From Ophiosphaerella korrae (taxonomy: Eukaryota; Ascomycota; Dothideomycetes; Pleosporales; Phaeosphaeriaceae), in contig JALNQF010000010.1 in assembly GCA_028456385.1 (NCBI GenBank), forward strand, positions 186,001-250,000: a DNA stretch of 64,000 nucleotides, written 5' to 3'. The notes under the pieces are model-generated. The model was given only the letters and a program-made list of their open reading frames with translations. It did not search any database and was not told the origin of the DNA. Positions within the stretch are counted from its first letter, which is position 1; every line of letters starts with the position of its first letter. The position numbers and the translations under genes are program-made. Shown one piece after another: positions 31,773-44,266 of the stretch.

Positions 31773-32698
31773 ATGTCAGACTCCGACTCAGAAGGTGGCG
31801 TGCCTCTGATTGAGGCCGAGTTCGACATCACGGCTTCAAAGAAGAGGAAGAGGGAGACCGGACCAGATGCCACCAAGGACGGCAAGAAAGCAGCCAAGAA
31901 GCTCAAGCGGAAGGAAAAGAAGAAGCTCAAAGTCAAAGAGATAGACGAGGATGATCTTGACGGGGAATTAAGCGTTAATCGTGCGTTTGAGCGAATGGAC
32001 GGTCAGCTTGTTGCAGACTACGTCAATGCACGCACACGTCTGTATGGGAAAGAGCTGAGTTCAGTAGAACTAGAGGATCAGCTCATTCCTGGTGAGTTCA
32101 CTACTCGAACCACACGGGGCAAAACTAACTGAAGCAGCGAGGACTGTGCGGGACAGCACAAGCTGGACCGGGGCGCGGTCTTCAGACAAGCTATCGGCGT
32201 TTCTGGCGCAGCAGTGCAGCACGCTGAAGCCGACGCCAAACAAGGCAGTGGGAGCGCCGCACACGATTATTGTTACCGCGTCTGGAATCCGCGCCGCAGA
32301 CGTTTGCAGGTCTCTCAAATCGGGTCTGCCTAAACAAGGCGTCAAGAACCCAAATATCGCCAAACTATTTGCAAAGCACATGAAGGTTGCCGAACAGGTA
32401 GCGCATCTAAAGAAGAACAAGTAGGTGCCGAGAAGCATACGGATTAGCGAGTATTAATTTCTGCAGGATCGACATTGGGGTTGGGACACCTGACCGATTA
32501 GCGGCGTTGCTGGAAGAAAAGGCATTGTCGACGGCGAATCTGAAGCAGGTGGTGATCGATGTGTCGTACATCGACCAGAAGAAGCGCGGCATTCTTGATA
32601 TGAAGGACCTGCACGAGTCGCTGGTCAAGCTTTTGCTGCGGCGGAACTTTGTTGGAGAAAACAAAGCACGGGGCGATGAGCTTTTCCTGTTTTACTAG
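31773..32698 (+). CDS. cms1: Cms1-like small-subunit processome protein
   Basis: Three exons, 31773-32091, 32138-32420 and 32467-32698, with introns of 46 and 46 nt, giving 277 aa. Cms1 is a nucleolar protein of the 90S pre-ribosome. The N-terminus is acidic then strongly basic (KKRKRE, KKAAKKLKRKEKKKLK), consistent with nucleolar targeting. The C-terminal part looks like a shrunken DEAD-box helicase core: HTIIVTASGIRAADVCR (motif Ia-like), GTPDRLAALLE (TPGR-like) and VVIDVSYIDQKKRGILD in place of the DEAD box. ATP-binding motifs are missing, as in the family. Confidence 0.85.
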
Positions 32699-33543
32699 AG
32701 AGCGGGAGGGATGCGTGGTGTTTGATAGCAAGTGATACCCAATGAGCAGGCAGGCGGCAGGTAGATGCACGGTGACATGCCGGCTGCGTTGAACGACTGG
32801 GCCGAGTGGCATTCAAACAAAAGCCAAACGTGGAGTGACGCACCGTGTGACGGTCGGCTAATTGGCAGGCGGTGCGGCAGCAGGCTGGCGGCCAGAAGCG
32901 TGCAGGCAGGCAGGCGAATCACGGCACGAGAAAAGGTCGACGTGGGAGGTGATTTTCTGTGACACTCGCGCAGCACGGCGCGAGCTTTGGTAGGCAGGTC
33001 GCATAGGGAGGGGCCAGGCCGGGGAGTGGCACGGTGCAGGCTGCCTATCAGAGAGAGCCGTGGTGGTTTGGTGTCAAGAGGGTTTCAAGAGGCTGCGATG
33101 CGATACGCGCCTGCATTCTGGCAAAAGGGCACACTACACAGTTAGACACGGAGGGCTGCTACCATGCATTCCTGCCAGGTGCAGCTGATGATGCTCTGAC
33201 TTTGTTTCTGCTTTGGCTGGACCCGACTCGCGCGCCCATCAACAACCTTCCAAGCTCGCTTCTCGCCCGCGGCCTGCCAAGCCATAAAACGCCCCCCTAC
33301 GCTGCAGATAGCTCGGAACACGCCGCCGACTACTCCAGTCTCCAACCACCTGTCCTGCATCACCTCTTGTTGCCTAACTGTGTGCTCCCTCGCCTGCCCA
33401 TCTGGTCGTTGTCTGTGCCGCTCCGCCAGAGTTACCGCTGCCTACAGTCCTAGTTCTCGCCCGAAGTCGCCCCAGCTTTCGCCAAACTGGGCCCAGCTTC
33501 CCGCAGACAACTCTAATCAGACTACGCCCAGCTCTCCTCCACA
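32699..33543. other. Intergenic upstream of rac
   Basis: 845 bp of promoter-type sequence, with direct GGCAGGCAGG-type repeats around 32745-32920 and a CT/CCAG-rich block just before the Rac start. No gene seen. Confidence 0.5.
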
Positions 33544-34406
<863 letters not shown>

Positions 34407-34972
34407 AGTAACCCCAACCAGACAGATGCGGGCGACTGGAAGCTTGAATATTAGCGTCACTCGGCTACCCATACAGAATGAGGAGGAATCATTATTTCGA
34501 TTCGATAAGTTGGGCACTAATGAGTGTGTTTGTCATCGGCGCAGCTCACGGTCAGGCAAACGCATGATGGCCCAGCATTTGGCACACAATCTTCACATGA
34601 ACAGCATTTGCTTGGCAGCATTGCGATTACTTTTTGCGGCTGGCTGAATGCACATATAATCACGACCATGGGGTCCTCTGCATTTCTCTCCTTTGGCGCG
34701 ATGGACTCGGACTAGTTTTTTAGCATTTGCCATAGATGTGTTCTCTGCATCACCACGATCCCCTGATTAGTGCATGTACCATGGCATGCTGTGAAATGTG
34801 CCTTGTGAGCGACGAAAACCGAATATGCATGGCGCTGCAGGTCCAAGATGCAGCCTCGGTATTATTAGTAGGCTGCATACTGCGCAGCAAATCCCCGCTG
34901 TGGTGGATGGGGCGCACGCCTCTTCCTTGCAGGAGCGCGTCCCAGCCCCCCCACCACCAACTCGTCAGCAAC
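34407..34972. other. Intergenic rac / UBX gene
   Basis: 3' flank and promoter. No gene seen. Confidence 0.5.
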
Positions 34973-36554
34973 ATGTTCCACGACGGGAGCTTACAGAGCG
35001 GCATCGCGCTTGCAATCCAGCAACAGAAGCTGGTCGCATGCTTTGTACGAGGTGAGTGAGGCCATGCCATCGGAATGTGGAGCTTCTGACAGCCTGGCCA
35101 GATGAAGGGACGACAAGCAAACAATGGGAGGACGAGTGGCTGAAGAGCGGATGGGTGCGTCTTATGCTGCATCTGGAGCTGTGGGTGTGAACCGCACGGA
35201 AACTCATGCCTCTAGATATCTGCTCTGCTCGTCCAGAAAGCCGTCCTGCTCCGCCTCGAAGCCGGCTCAACCGAAGCTGGCTTCTTGGCCGCCTTTTGCG
35301 ATGTCACAAGCGTGCCGACGCTGGTTGTTATACAGAACGGCCAGCTGCAATTGCAGCTCAAGAGCGATGCTACCCAGAACGACTTTATCAATGCGGTGCG
35401 GAAGGTTCTGGGCGCGGATGCCATCCCAGGCTCGAGCACTGCGCAAGCACAGGCACCACCGGCGAACACGGAGCAGCCATCCCAACCTGTGGCGCCAGTA
35501 GAGGCTGAGGATGATTTGTACGGACCATCGGAGCCTTCTGTGCCCTCAGTACCTGCCACAGTCGCCCCAGCGTCTGCCTCCACAGCTTCATCCAGCGCCA
35601 AGGGTAAGCAGAAAGCGACACCAGCTTCGAAACCTCGGACCTCCTCGATAACAGCGGCACAACAAGCCGCGCGAGACGCGCTACGGAAGAAAAAGGCTGA
35701 AGAGGCCGAAGAACTGGCTCGCGTGAAGGCGCGCATCGAAGCAGACAGAGCCGAGCGCAAAGCCCAGGCCGAAGCGCGGAAACTCGAACGAGAGCGAGAG
35801 CGTGACGCAGAGACCCAAGCTGGGACACAGCCGCGAGCAACAACATCATCAAAAGGGTCCCAAGCAAAAATAGTCAACCTCCAAGTCCGCCTCTTCGACG
35901 GCCGCACCATCCGCACCACCTTCCCCCGCACCGCCACCCTCCAAACCGAAGTCCGCAAGTGGGTAGACGACCAATTCGCCTCCCTCGACGCCAACGACCC
36001 AAACATCAACAACAAACAACTGCCCCCCTACTTCTTCCGTCACATCCTCCCGCCCCACCCCAGCCGCGAACTCTCCGCTAGCGACGAAAACCAATCCCTC
36101 GGTGCAATCGACCTTGCCCCCAGTGCAACCCTCGTCCTCGTCCCCGTCAAAGGCTACACAGAGGCATACACCGAGGCCCCCCGAGGCGTCGTCAGCGCAG
36201 CAACGGGCCTAGTCGGCGGCGCGTTTGGTCTTTTGTCGAGCACCGTGGGGTTCGTGGGGAGTACGCTAGGCGCCGTGCTCGGGTACAATTCGACATCTGC
36301 GGCTGAGCCTCAGGCCCCTGGTGGCAGTGGTGGTAATGGGGGTGGGCAAACGATGGGGTCGCGCGACGAGCAGGCACAGTCTGCGGGCGAGCCAAGTATT
36401 CGCGTTAGGACGCTCGCGGATCAGAGGGCTGGAGAACCGGCGCAGCGGTTTTATAATGGGAATACGGTATGTAGGGCTGTTTTGTGTGTGAGAGATGTGC
36501 TAATGTGTGTAGTTGGATTTCGAGCCGAATGAGGAGGATCATCGGAGGAGGTAG
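34973..36554 (+). CDS. UBX-domain protein with thioredoxin-like N-terminus
   Basis: Four exons, 34973-35051, 35102-35154, 35216-36466 and 36513-36554, give 474 aa. The N-terminus (FHDGSLQSGIALAIQQQKLVACFVRD) and VPTLVVIQNGQ resemble the UAS/thioredoxin-like module of UBXN4-type proteins. A charged coiled-coil (ARDALRKKKAEEAEELARVKARIEADRAERKAQAE) precedes a UBX domain at about 259-356 (VNLQVRLFDGRTIRTTFP). The family's loop motif FPR appears as FPRTATL. UBX domains bind the Cdc48/p97 ATPase, so a role in ERAD or protein quality control is likely. A hydrophobic Gly-rich stretch (TGLVGGAFGLLSSTVGFVGSTLGAVLG) after the UBX may be membrane-associated. The last exon is only 14 codons including the stop. 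Confidence 0.85.
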
Positions 36555-36995
36555 GGTGATTGGGGTTGGGATGGGTGCGAGGACGTGTTGGATAGCAGAC
36601 GTGAAACGGATGTCATGGCTCTTTTCGAGGATAATGCATGCTGAAATCAGGGTTAGATGGATGTGTGTACTACAAGTTATCGATATAGTTAGCTTGACGA
36701 ATATCTCTAAACTTGAAAAATTCTAGATCTACAGGATTCGCTGTAAAAGTATTCGTCTGATGAAAAGTGAAGTACCTAATCATTCGAAAACAAGTCTCCT
36801 TGCAAATACAGTAAGCAGAATCATGTTTGCCCTAATAAATTTCCAAAGCCCGCAACTAATCCGTGAAAAACGCATGTCCCAAAAGCACAATCCCTGCCCC
36901 TCACCTCCGCCTCCCCGCAACCCAAACCCAAGCTCCCTCACCCCACCACACATACACACCACACAACCACACAACCACACAACCACACAACCACC
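36555..36995. other. Intergenic UBX gene / PDCD5 homologue
   Basis: 3' flank plus the PDCD5 promoter and leader, which contains the short tandem repeat listed separately. Confidence 0.5.
36961..36992 (+). repeat. (ACACAACC)4 in PDCD5 leader
   Basis: Four perfect copies of an 8-bp unit end three bases before the ATG at 36996. It is a microsatellite in the probable 5' untranslated region. Confidence 0.9.
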
Positions 36996-37474
36996 ATGTC
37001 CGACGAAGACCTCGAAAACATCCGCCGCGCCCGCCTCCAACAACTCCAACAACAACAACAAGGCGGGCAAAACGACTCCTCAGACCAAGATGCGCGAAAG
37101 CACGTTACCTAGTTTCCTCTTCCCCTAGTATCTCCCCCCTACCAACCTACTAACCCCGCCCCTCCCCCCCACACAGACAACAAGAATCCGATCAACGCGC
37201 CTCCATCCTCTCGCAAATCCTAACCCCAGACGCCTCAGACCGCCTAGGGCGCATCCGCCTGGTCAAAGAGTCGCGCGCGACCGAGATTGAAAACCGGCTG
37301 ATTATGCTGGCGCGGACGGGCCAGATCAGGCAGAAAGTGGATGAGGAGCGGTTGAAGGGGATCCTGGGGGCGGTGGCGGAGGCCGAGGGGGGAGCGGGCG
37401 AGGAGAGGATTGTGGTTAGGAGGAGGGGGGATGATGATGATGAGGAGTTGGAGGCGTTGATGAGGGAGGTTTAG
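36996..37474 (+). CDS. PDCD5 homologue (TFAR19-like DNA-binding protein)
   Basis: Exons 36996-37099 and 37177-37474 give 133 aa. PDCD5 proteins are small nuclear/cytosolic helical proteins linked to apoptosis and chaperonin function. Evidence: N-terminal SDEDLENIRRARLQQLQ with a Gln run, then ESDQRASILSQILTPDASDRLGRIRLVKESRATEIENRLIMLARTGQIRQKVDEERLKGIL, the family core, and a basic/acidic tail. The exon joint only works with a GC-AG intron (donor AAA|GCACGT, acceptor CACACAG), which restores the Gln-Gln-Glu start of the second exon. No GT donor in the vicinity keeps frame. Confidence 0.88.
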
Positions 37475-38136
37475 TAATTTGGACTGGAGAGGTTTTGCTT
37501 GCTTGCTTGCTTGTTTGCTTGCTTTTTGTTTGGTAGGGTGGAGAGTCCGGTAAAGCTGTACTATGTACAAGGTTTACACGGCCGTTTGTTCGGCCGCTGG
37601 TATAGCTCCAGGCCCTTCCAGATGCCTTTTTTGAGCTCAAATCAGCACTCTGCTCAACGCCGAATACATGTGTCCTTGGACGCGGCGACTTGTACATGAC
37701 TACAAGCCGAGTTGGGCTATCGAATCCAAGTAGAAGGAGAAACGCCATTGTTTCCGAGACTTGTCTGCCGTCCGTAATCTCGCTCGTGTGTGTGTGTGTT
37801 ATGGTCATTTCGATGGCTTGTGTGCCTCGCGAGCCGCTGTGTTTGGCGCGTTTGAGAGAGGTGAAGGGTGCAAAGTTGAAGAAGGCTCTCAATTGCTCTA
37901 TTTCCAGCTACGCTAATACCCCCATCTACTACGCCGAGACAGCCTATTAAGGGACTCGCAAATGAGACACGTGCCCATGCCGCACTATAGTCTGTAAGAT
38001 ATCGTGCAGGCTCGGATTTGTGGTGCTCCATCTTGCGTTTGAGGATCGGGCGGGCTTCCTTATTTACGAGGTGACAGGTTATTAGGATCTTGAGTGGAAT
38101 GTGCGGTCTGATGAGGGTTGCACTAGAGTTGTAGAC
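37475..38136. other. PDCD5 3' flank and start of the gene-poor region
   Basis: Contains a GCTT-rich simple repeat (37496-37525) and a GT run (37786-37799). No gene seen. To the right the sequence becomes AT-richer. Confidence 0.5.
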
Positions 38137-38304
38137 CTAGGCTTTGGGGGGAACTCGCCATTCTCCTTTGTCGATAAGGGCACCTGTTTTATCTAGGACG
38201 TGGCGAGTAGTAGAGAATTTGATATTCTTGTATACCCAGTAACGCAGCTCTGCAGGCAGATCCAGAAATCGGAAGGGCTGTTGGTTTGTAGTAGCTGACG
38301 CCAT
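38137..38304 (-). pseudogene. Truncated N-terminus of an F-box-like fungal protein
   Basis: An ATG at 38304 opens a 55-codon frame with FRFLDLPAELRYWVYKNIKFSTTRHVL, the standard beginning of the large uncharacterised fungal family with an F-box-like N-terminus. Full-length members are several hundred residues, and the frame stops at TAG here with no continuation recognised downstream. It is most likely a gene fragment left in the accessory region. Confidence 0.55.
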
Positions 38305-38454
38305 ATTTGAAGACCGGATAATATTGTTGGGAACGTAAAGCAGACGTGAACTGTTGCTATCTAGGCTGCAGTGTATAAGCGACGAAGGTCTCGAAAACTT
38401 GTATGAGATGGAAAGTGAAGAGTCACTGTTCAGGGGGACCGAATGCCATGACAA

Positions 38455-40973
38455 TCACCATCTGAAGCAGCACTTTTCTCAACGGCCCAAACTCTCCGTT
38501 TAAAGCGCAGACCCCGTGGCAACTATTTAAGACTAAATTCCTTTCATATTAAAGAGAGTTAACTGTTGTTGGCTTCTGGCACGCAAGCTGCTAAAACTCA
38601 AAAGCACACATGAATAGATAGCTATACTAGCAGATACGAGTTTTGATACGTCTGAGTGCCGATACTTTAGTATTTAGTGGGATCTACTTTTAGCCTGTGC
38701 GGTACGTGTGCAACTTCCCCTGCCGGAGCAGACGTGTGTACGCGAAGAAGCGCCGGCCCAGCTCACGCTCCAGTATCTATGTAGTTAAGGTTTAAAAGTT
38801 ATTGAGATGATGATAACAAAATTCCAAACGCCAAACGCCGACCCCCTCACAAACCGCGGACACACCGCCTTCTTTCCAAATAGAATGATGGTGTAGAAGT
38901 ATTGAAATTGATGTTGCGTTGGGCTTTTATATATTCAGACCTTGGTCCCAAAGGAGCATTTCATTGTAGGTTATCTTTTCCTTGCAGCCGCCAAACCAAG
39001 AATTCGTGCCGGGAGGACTTTACTCCTCGTGGCCAAGCGCTCATTCGCTCATAAGAATCCGCTACGTCGACGCCTGGCGTTTTGGTTCGAATCTCACTCT
39101 TACATCTCAATTTCACATCCGAATTCATGTTCCAACTTCCCATTTAATCCTATTTGGCGGGCCGTTCAATCGTCAAGGCGCTTCCATTTAGTACGCCAAG
39201 CAAAAGTATGCCGCAGGGTACGGACGAGCAAGGTGTAGGCAATGACCGTATAAAGTTATTTTTACGATTCCTAAGCTCGGTCCTCCGAGGCGGGAACGCC
39301 ACAGATTTTCCTAAACCAGGGCTTCAAGGTTTGGGCAGAAAGCCGACCAGAGCAGAATCCAAGCTCTTGGTCGAATGGGCACTCAAGAGCGAACACAGAT
39401 AGCCACCAAAGTTGCCTCAATCGCTCTTCATCCCACTGTCAAGGTCGCATTTGAGACCTTGCAACAAAAGCTGACAAAAAAGCGTCCTCGTGAGTCTATC
39501 TCCTACCATCAACTCATACTCCGTCTGATAGCATTGCCTTCCAGGTGGCCAGGAAGTTGGAGCTCCAGACGGTGATTACGATGGACAACCGACCCGGTCA
39601 ACGCCTTTAAACAACATCCGATGTGCCTGTATATGATACTAGTCCGTTGAATGCTTCCAATATGGAGGCGCCCAGCTTTCCTATAATACCTCCTCCCGGA
39701 CAATGGGTAAATGCCCAACGGCAGGTCGTGTCCGACTCAGCAAGCAGTCAAATCTCGTTAGCATTCCCTCGATAACTGTGTAGTGCCATTCGAAAGTCCA
39801 GCGATACGGCCTCTATATCGATGGCATTCCTGCCCGGTGTCCAGATTTCATCATGGCATTTGATTTAGCTATTATACCGAGCAAAATCCAATATATTGCT
39901 ATGGTGTTGTTCGGGACGCACCTAGAGACGGATGGCACGCCCTGGCACATTCCCCAAGAAAATGGCAGTAGAATATCGTTCCCTGAGGTGGACCTAGAAG
40001 GTGCCCAAGTCCAAAATGAGTCCTCCATAAAATTACTTAGCCATCAAGTGGCTCATGGAATCTCAACGAGTCCTGGGCGTCAAGAAGAAGTTAAGCAATC
40101 TATTCTCGCAACAAACTGTGTAAACTTACGAGTTATGAGAGATTGTCAAAACGATGGCGTCCTGATTATGCTACTGAGTCTTGAGGAAGGCTTTCTGTTG
40201 AAGGAGACGCTAAGGATGTGAAGAAATGCAGAGTATGCAATGTTACTCTTCGTCAGCCAGTCCGCCCTTACCAAAAAATACAACTGTTTTGCCCGCAGTC
40301 AATGTAGATCTTCCTTCAGATTCCGCAACATCCTTCTGCTTCTCCAATATGCCACCAACTAAGTTCATGAGTTGAACTCGACAGCCCCGTCAAAACACCA
40401 CTTCGCCCTTCCCATGTATTCGGTGCGGAGTAGGTTTAGCATGCTCGAAGCCTTCTGTTCCATTAAGTTTCTCAACCTCCTACGAAGAGTCTGGACAATC
40501 GAGACTAATAGCAGAGCAAATGTACCATGAAGATAGATAGATTATTGAGATGTCAATTAATACAAGTATTGCAGGTGGTTTGGCGCCGCTGCACGTTTCC
40601 TTATTGACAATGAATCACGCCTAGCACGGTTGCTGACCGATATATCATGTACCTCAAATCGTGGTTCGAATAGCAATTATTCTCGAAACGTTATGTAGAG
40701 ATGGCTTTGATTTGAGGACTCATGCTTGGAGAAAGTGGGCGAAGTGAGGTAGGGCACCGGCTCACATCCTCATGTTAATAATGGTTGGGCAGCCTTCAGG
40801 TTCGGTGGCACCATATGAAGAGCGTTTACAGCCCTGAATAAACGATCGAAGCCTAAACATAGCTTGGCACATGATTTATGGCTTCCCTCTAATTCTACTG
40901 TCTGTGAGGAGGCCAAGGTGACTAGTCAAAAGATTATGAGTTTGCATAATTAGGGGTGCAGATATCATATTGC
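38455..40973. other. Gene-poor stretch with uncharacterised open frames
   Basis: Two open stretches on the plus strand look mildly protein-like but match nothing I know: about 39196-39402 (contains LFLRFLSSVLRGGN) and 39784-40221 (contains RYGLYIDGIPARCPDFIMAF and a DGTPWHIPQENGS segment). Both lack introns and start codons that make sense and may be relics. The rest shows nothing. Confidence 0.3.
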
Positions 40974-41085
40974 GAATCTCACACTTGGTGAATCTCACAC
41001 TTGGTGAATCTCACATTTGGCGAATCTCACATTTGGCGAATCTTACATTTGGCGAATCTCACATTTAGCGAATCTCACATTTTGG
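40974..41085 (+). repeat. 16-bp minisatellite, 7 units
   Basis: Seven head-to-tail units of GAATCTCACATTTGGC with small variation (the first two read CACTTGGT; later ones carry TTACA, TTAGC and TTTGG). No spacers are present between units. Confidence 0.95.
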
Positions 41086-42299
41086 AAAACTTGGCTGCCG
41101 ATACTCCGTGCTCAGGGGGACTGGAAGCCATCTTATCTGTAGGTTGTACTCTACCTTCATGCACCCGTGCAACAAGGAGAAATACCTATAGATGTGTTCG
41201 AAGCTGCCAAAGGTGTGAAGATGGCCTAGGAAGGTATACGCGGATGCACAAATTCTCTCTGCGGATTATTGGCGCTGATGATACTATAGGAACTAGTATG
41301 AATCCCTGCTACAAATCGCTGGTGCGAGTAGGGACGAGAATTGGCAACTGGATACAATGAGCATGTAGATTGTCACAATCAGATACCCCAGCTGCGTCTG
41401 TAAACCGCCTCCTACCTGCATGCATCTACGTAACAAGGAGAATAGTATTGTATCTCCAACTGTTCTCGATTCTCAGGGAGTGCGATTGAGTCAAGTACAG
41501 AGGCACAGAGCATGGTTGAAGAGAAGGAATGAAGTATAAGGGCCCCTGATCACCTTTAACAGTCAGAGCTAGTTCTGCATCCTCTACCATATTACTACAT
41601 GTCTATCTGGCAGAGCATCATCGGTCGTCCTTTCGACTTCGTGGTCACGTCAAGCTCGCCGTTTTCATCTGTCTAAGGGTGTGTTTTAGTATCTTTGTTG
41701 AACTCAACCTTCCCAATCTTGCCCCTCCAGCAACAGATACTCTATTTATTGAATCACTGGTTGATCAAAGTTAGCTATCCTTGATATCCCCAGACCCACG
41801 ATTGGTTTCTCTAAATACAGGTTAGTACTAGCGACGACAGTTACAAGGTGCTGTGCTGAGCTGATCCGAGCCTACTGCCTAGTCATTATGTCTACACAAC
41901 AAGCCAGCCCAGCAATCCAGACTCAGCAATGCTAGCTTTTATTTAGTGCAAGCAATGGAGTCCTTCTTCATAGACGAGAAGATCTATAATCAATTGATAT
42001 ACCTCGGTAGCGTATTTCTATTACTTGGAAAATATGTCCCGCAGGTAGTGTGGGGATAATAGACACATACTCAGGTCAGTTAATATGCCCCAGGAAACCT
42101 TATAGTGTTAAGGCCTAAAACCCTGTAGTTTCCACAGTTGGCATCTCCTTCCCCGATAAGGCTTATTAGACGTTTATTTTATAGGTAAAAAAACAAAAAT
42201 ATATAAAGTCAACAGACCACTACTCTTCACTACCAGCACCGAGGCTCGTGCAAATAATTAGAAACAAGAATTAAGCCAGCTAAAATCCTCCCCCTATAG
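41086..42299. other. AT-rich, no gene seen
   Basis: No supported feature. The last ~100 bases may include the degraded 5' end of the BCS1-like copy that follows. Confidence 0.4.
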
Positions 42300-43256
42300 T
42301 TCCTTTTGCTTCCGCTATAGATTCTAATACTTCAAACTTCGCCGTGAACGAAAATATACCAACTTAGGGAATACTATAGAACACATCACTCTATTGTGTT
42401 ATGGACTAGCATCTGCACTAAGGAATCTCTTCAAACCTTGTCTTAAGAATTACATAGCGGAGGGTCGGGATGTAGCTCGGATCTTTCAACATGATAGTAT
42501 GAGCTGGCGAGCTTCCAGATTAAGGGCCAAAAGACCAACATCAACAATAATTGTTGATAGTGATATCAGAGCTGTACAAGGCGATATAACAGAGTTCCTA
42601 AATCTATCAACTAAGATATGGTATACCGAGAGTAGTCTTCTTTACCTACGGGGTACTTATTGTACGGACCACCTGGGACTGGGAAATCCAACTTTGTCTT
42701 TTCAACTGCAGGTCGATATGATTTGGACATATAAATTCTCACGCTATCTCAACTCAATGATAAGAAACCGAAGGATCTCTTCGCCGCGCTCCCAGACCGC
42801 TGCGTTGTCCTGGTAGAAGATATTAATGCAGTTAGCTTAGACCGCGCACCAAATAAGGATAATAACCCGTGCAAGTCACAAGTAACCATGTCGACCTTTC
42901 TCAACGTCACCAATAACGTGGGGTTGTCCAAGGATAGACTGCTATTTATAACAACTAATCGCCTCGATCGGCTAGGTGAAGCGGTTATACGCCCCAGCCG
43001 TGCGGATAAGAAGCTTTACTTTACTTTAACAAACAAAACCATGAATAAACAGCTTTTCTTCTCTGCGTACGATTTTGGAAGGTCTAAAATTGGTGGGGAA
43101 CAGGTTAATCTAGTTCAATTGGCAGGAGAGTTTGTGGCAATGGTATCAGAGAGAAAATTCAGCCAAACCGAAATATTGTCATTCCTCGAGCCGACTAGAA
43201 AATCGCTCGAAAAAGCCGTTGCTAGTGTGGCTACTTGGATTGTGACTTATCAATGA
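42300..43256 (+). pseudogene. BCS1-like AAA ATPase, broken copy
   Basis: Conceptual reading recovers the order of a fungal BCS1-type AAA protein: a BCS1_N-like part (FKLRRERKYT, ITLLCYGLASALRNLF, FQHDSMSWRA, RPTSTIIVDSDI), then WYTE, then Walker A GPPGTGKS at about 42670, PKDLFAALPDRCVVLVEDIN (Walker B, usually LLEDID) and LLFITTNRLDRLGEAVIRPSRADKK. Breaks: a TAA near 42314, a frameshift between LYLRG and YLLYG near 42655, and a TAA at 42732-42734 inside the segment after GRYDLDI. From 42735 to 43256 the frame is open. BCS1 relatives are mitochondrial-membrane ATPases, and accessory copies are common in filamentous fungi. Presumably non-functional. Confidence 0.75.
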
Positions 43257-44077
43257 AGCAGCATGAGTGGCATGCATGGCGACACGAAGGAGGACAACAC
43301 GAAAGACGATACTAAGAACTTTGGAGGGACTAGAGAAGTTAGGGAGGGGTAAAGAATAGGTCCTCTAGAATTTCGAAGTGTACATCAGATATTCTAGCAG
43401 GTATCTCGTTATTTAGACTTCGTAGAAAGACAAATGTGAAATGTTCAGGCTATCTGTAGAGATTCCAGCCGTTCTGTTTGTAGACGTCAAGACGAAAATA
43501 GTGAGTGGAACATCAGAGCGCTCAATGAAGACGACCCTCCTAGTGCTCAGATCTAATGCGTGCATCAACCAAGAGAATTAATTTTCGCATAAATCCCTTC
43601 AAACTTGCATAGCGAAAGCCCTTTGTTATAGCCGCCGCGCACTCTGCCATATCCGCAAAGAATTCAATTCCAGTGTCAAGGCCACCGGCAGTCAGAAGCT
43701 CAGTGCGTCCGAGAGCGGTGCCACTGGGTGGAATGTCTCGCGCTGCCAAAATATCCTATCGCCGTTGTAAAGCCCCAGTGGCCCGGGTCGTGGGTGGGCA
43801 CGTTGAGTTCTTGCTGAGTCTGCACAAGCGCCCGCAATGACTGATGGCTAACCCATCAAATACATTCACACATCGACGATGCTCAGTAAAGTCAACCAGA
43901 ATTTTTCTTACCCAACAACGGCTTTGAACCAAATCAATACCCTTACTGAACTGAAAAGCTGCCACTCGTGTGCCGTTCAAAACCGTACCGCATTTGATGT
44001 TCCTCGTTTTCAACTACACTTGACCCTCCAGCCTAACTCGTCGTCTACTTCTTCTTCACTCGCTAGTCATAAAGCTC
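43257..44077. other. AT-rich, no gene seen
   Basis: Two short open minus-strand frames (43540-43749, 43756-44013) without recognised similarity. Nothing further. Confidence 0.4.
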
Positions 44078-44266
44078 ATGGAATGCGGCGGAAAAGAATC
44101 TCGTATCATCATTCGAGCCCGCGTAACAGATATACCAGGGGACTCATGTCGCCGCCCGATCACCCTTGGGGAGATATTCTCCACAAATATTCTTGGGAGG
44201 TCTTTCAATGCGAAAGCCACAGTGTCTGAATTTTACGCTGTTCATATTCCACATAGGTTTGATTGA
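44078..44266 (+). pseudogene. Fragment related to the gene at 54754-55248
   Basis: A 62-codon frame containing RIIIRARVTDIPGDSCRRPITLGEIF. The gene at 54754-55248 contains RICLRF...DIPGEPCARPITIANAF at its start, so both share I-R-x(n)-DIPG-(D/E)-x-C-x-RPIT. Probably a truncated, diverged copy. Function unknown. Confidence 0.45.

Noticed and set aside
31217..31936. 239-codon minus-strand frame overlapping the starts of CENP-T and cms1
   Set aside because: It covers both start regions in a frame different from CENP-T and shows no similarity; a compositional open frame.
39084..39093. Perfect B-box-like GGTTCGAATC with an A-box-like TGGCCAAGCG upstream, suggesting a tRNA
   Set aside because: The T-stem does not pair, no acceptor stem can be formed and no convincing anticodon arm exists. 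At best a very degraded tRNA relic.
40974..41085. Repeat array as a CRISPR
   Set aside because: The 16-bp units are directly adjacent without spacers and the genome is fungal; it is a minisatellite.
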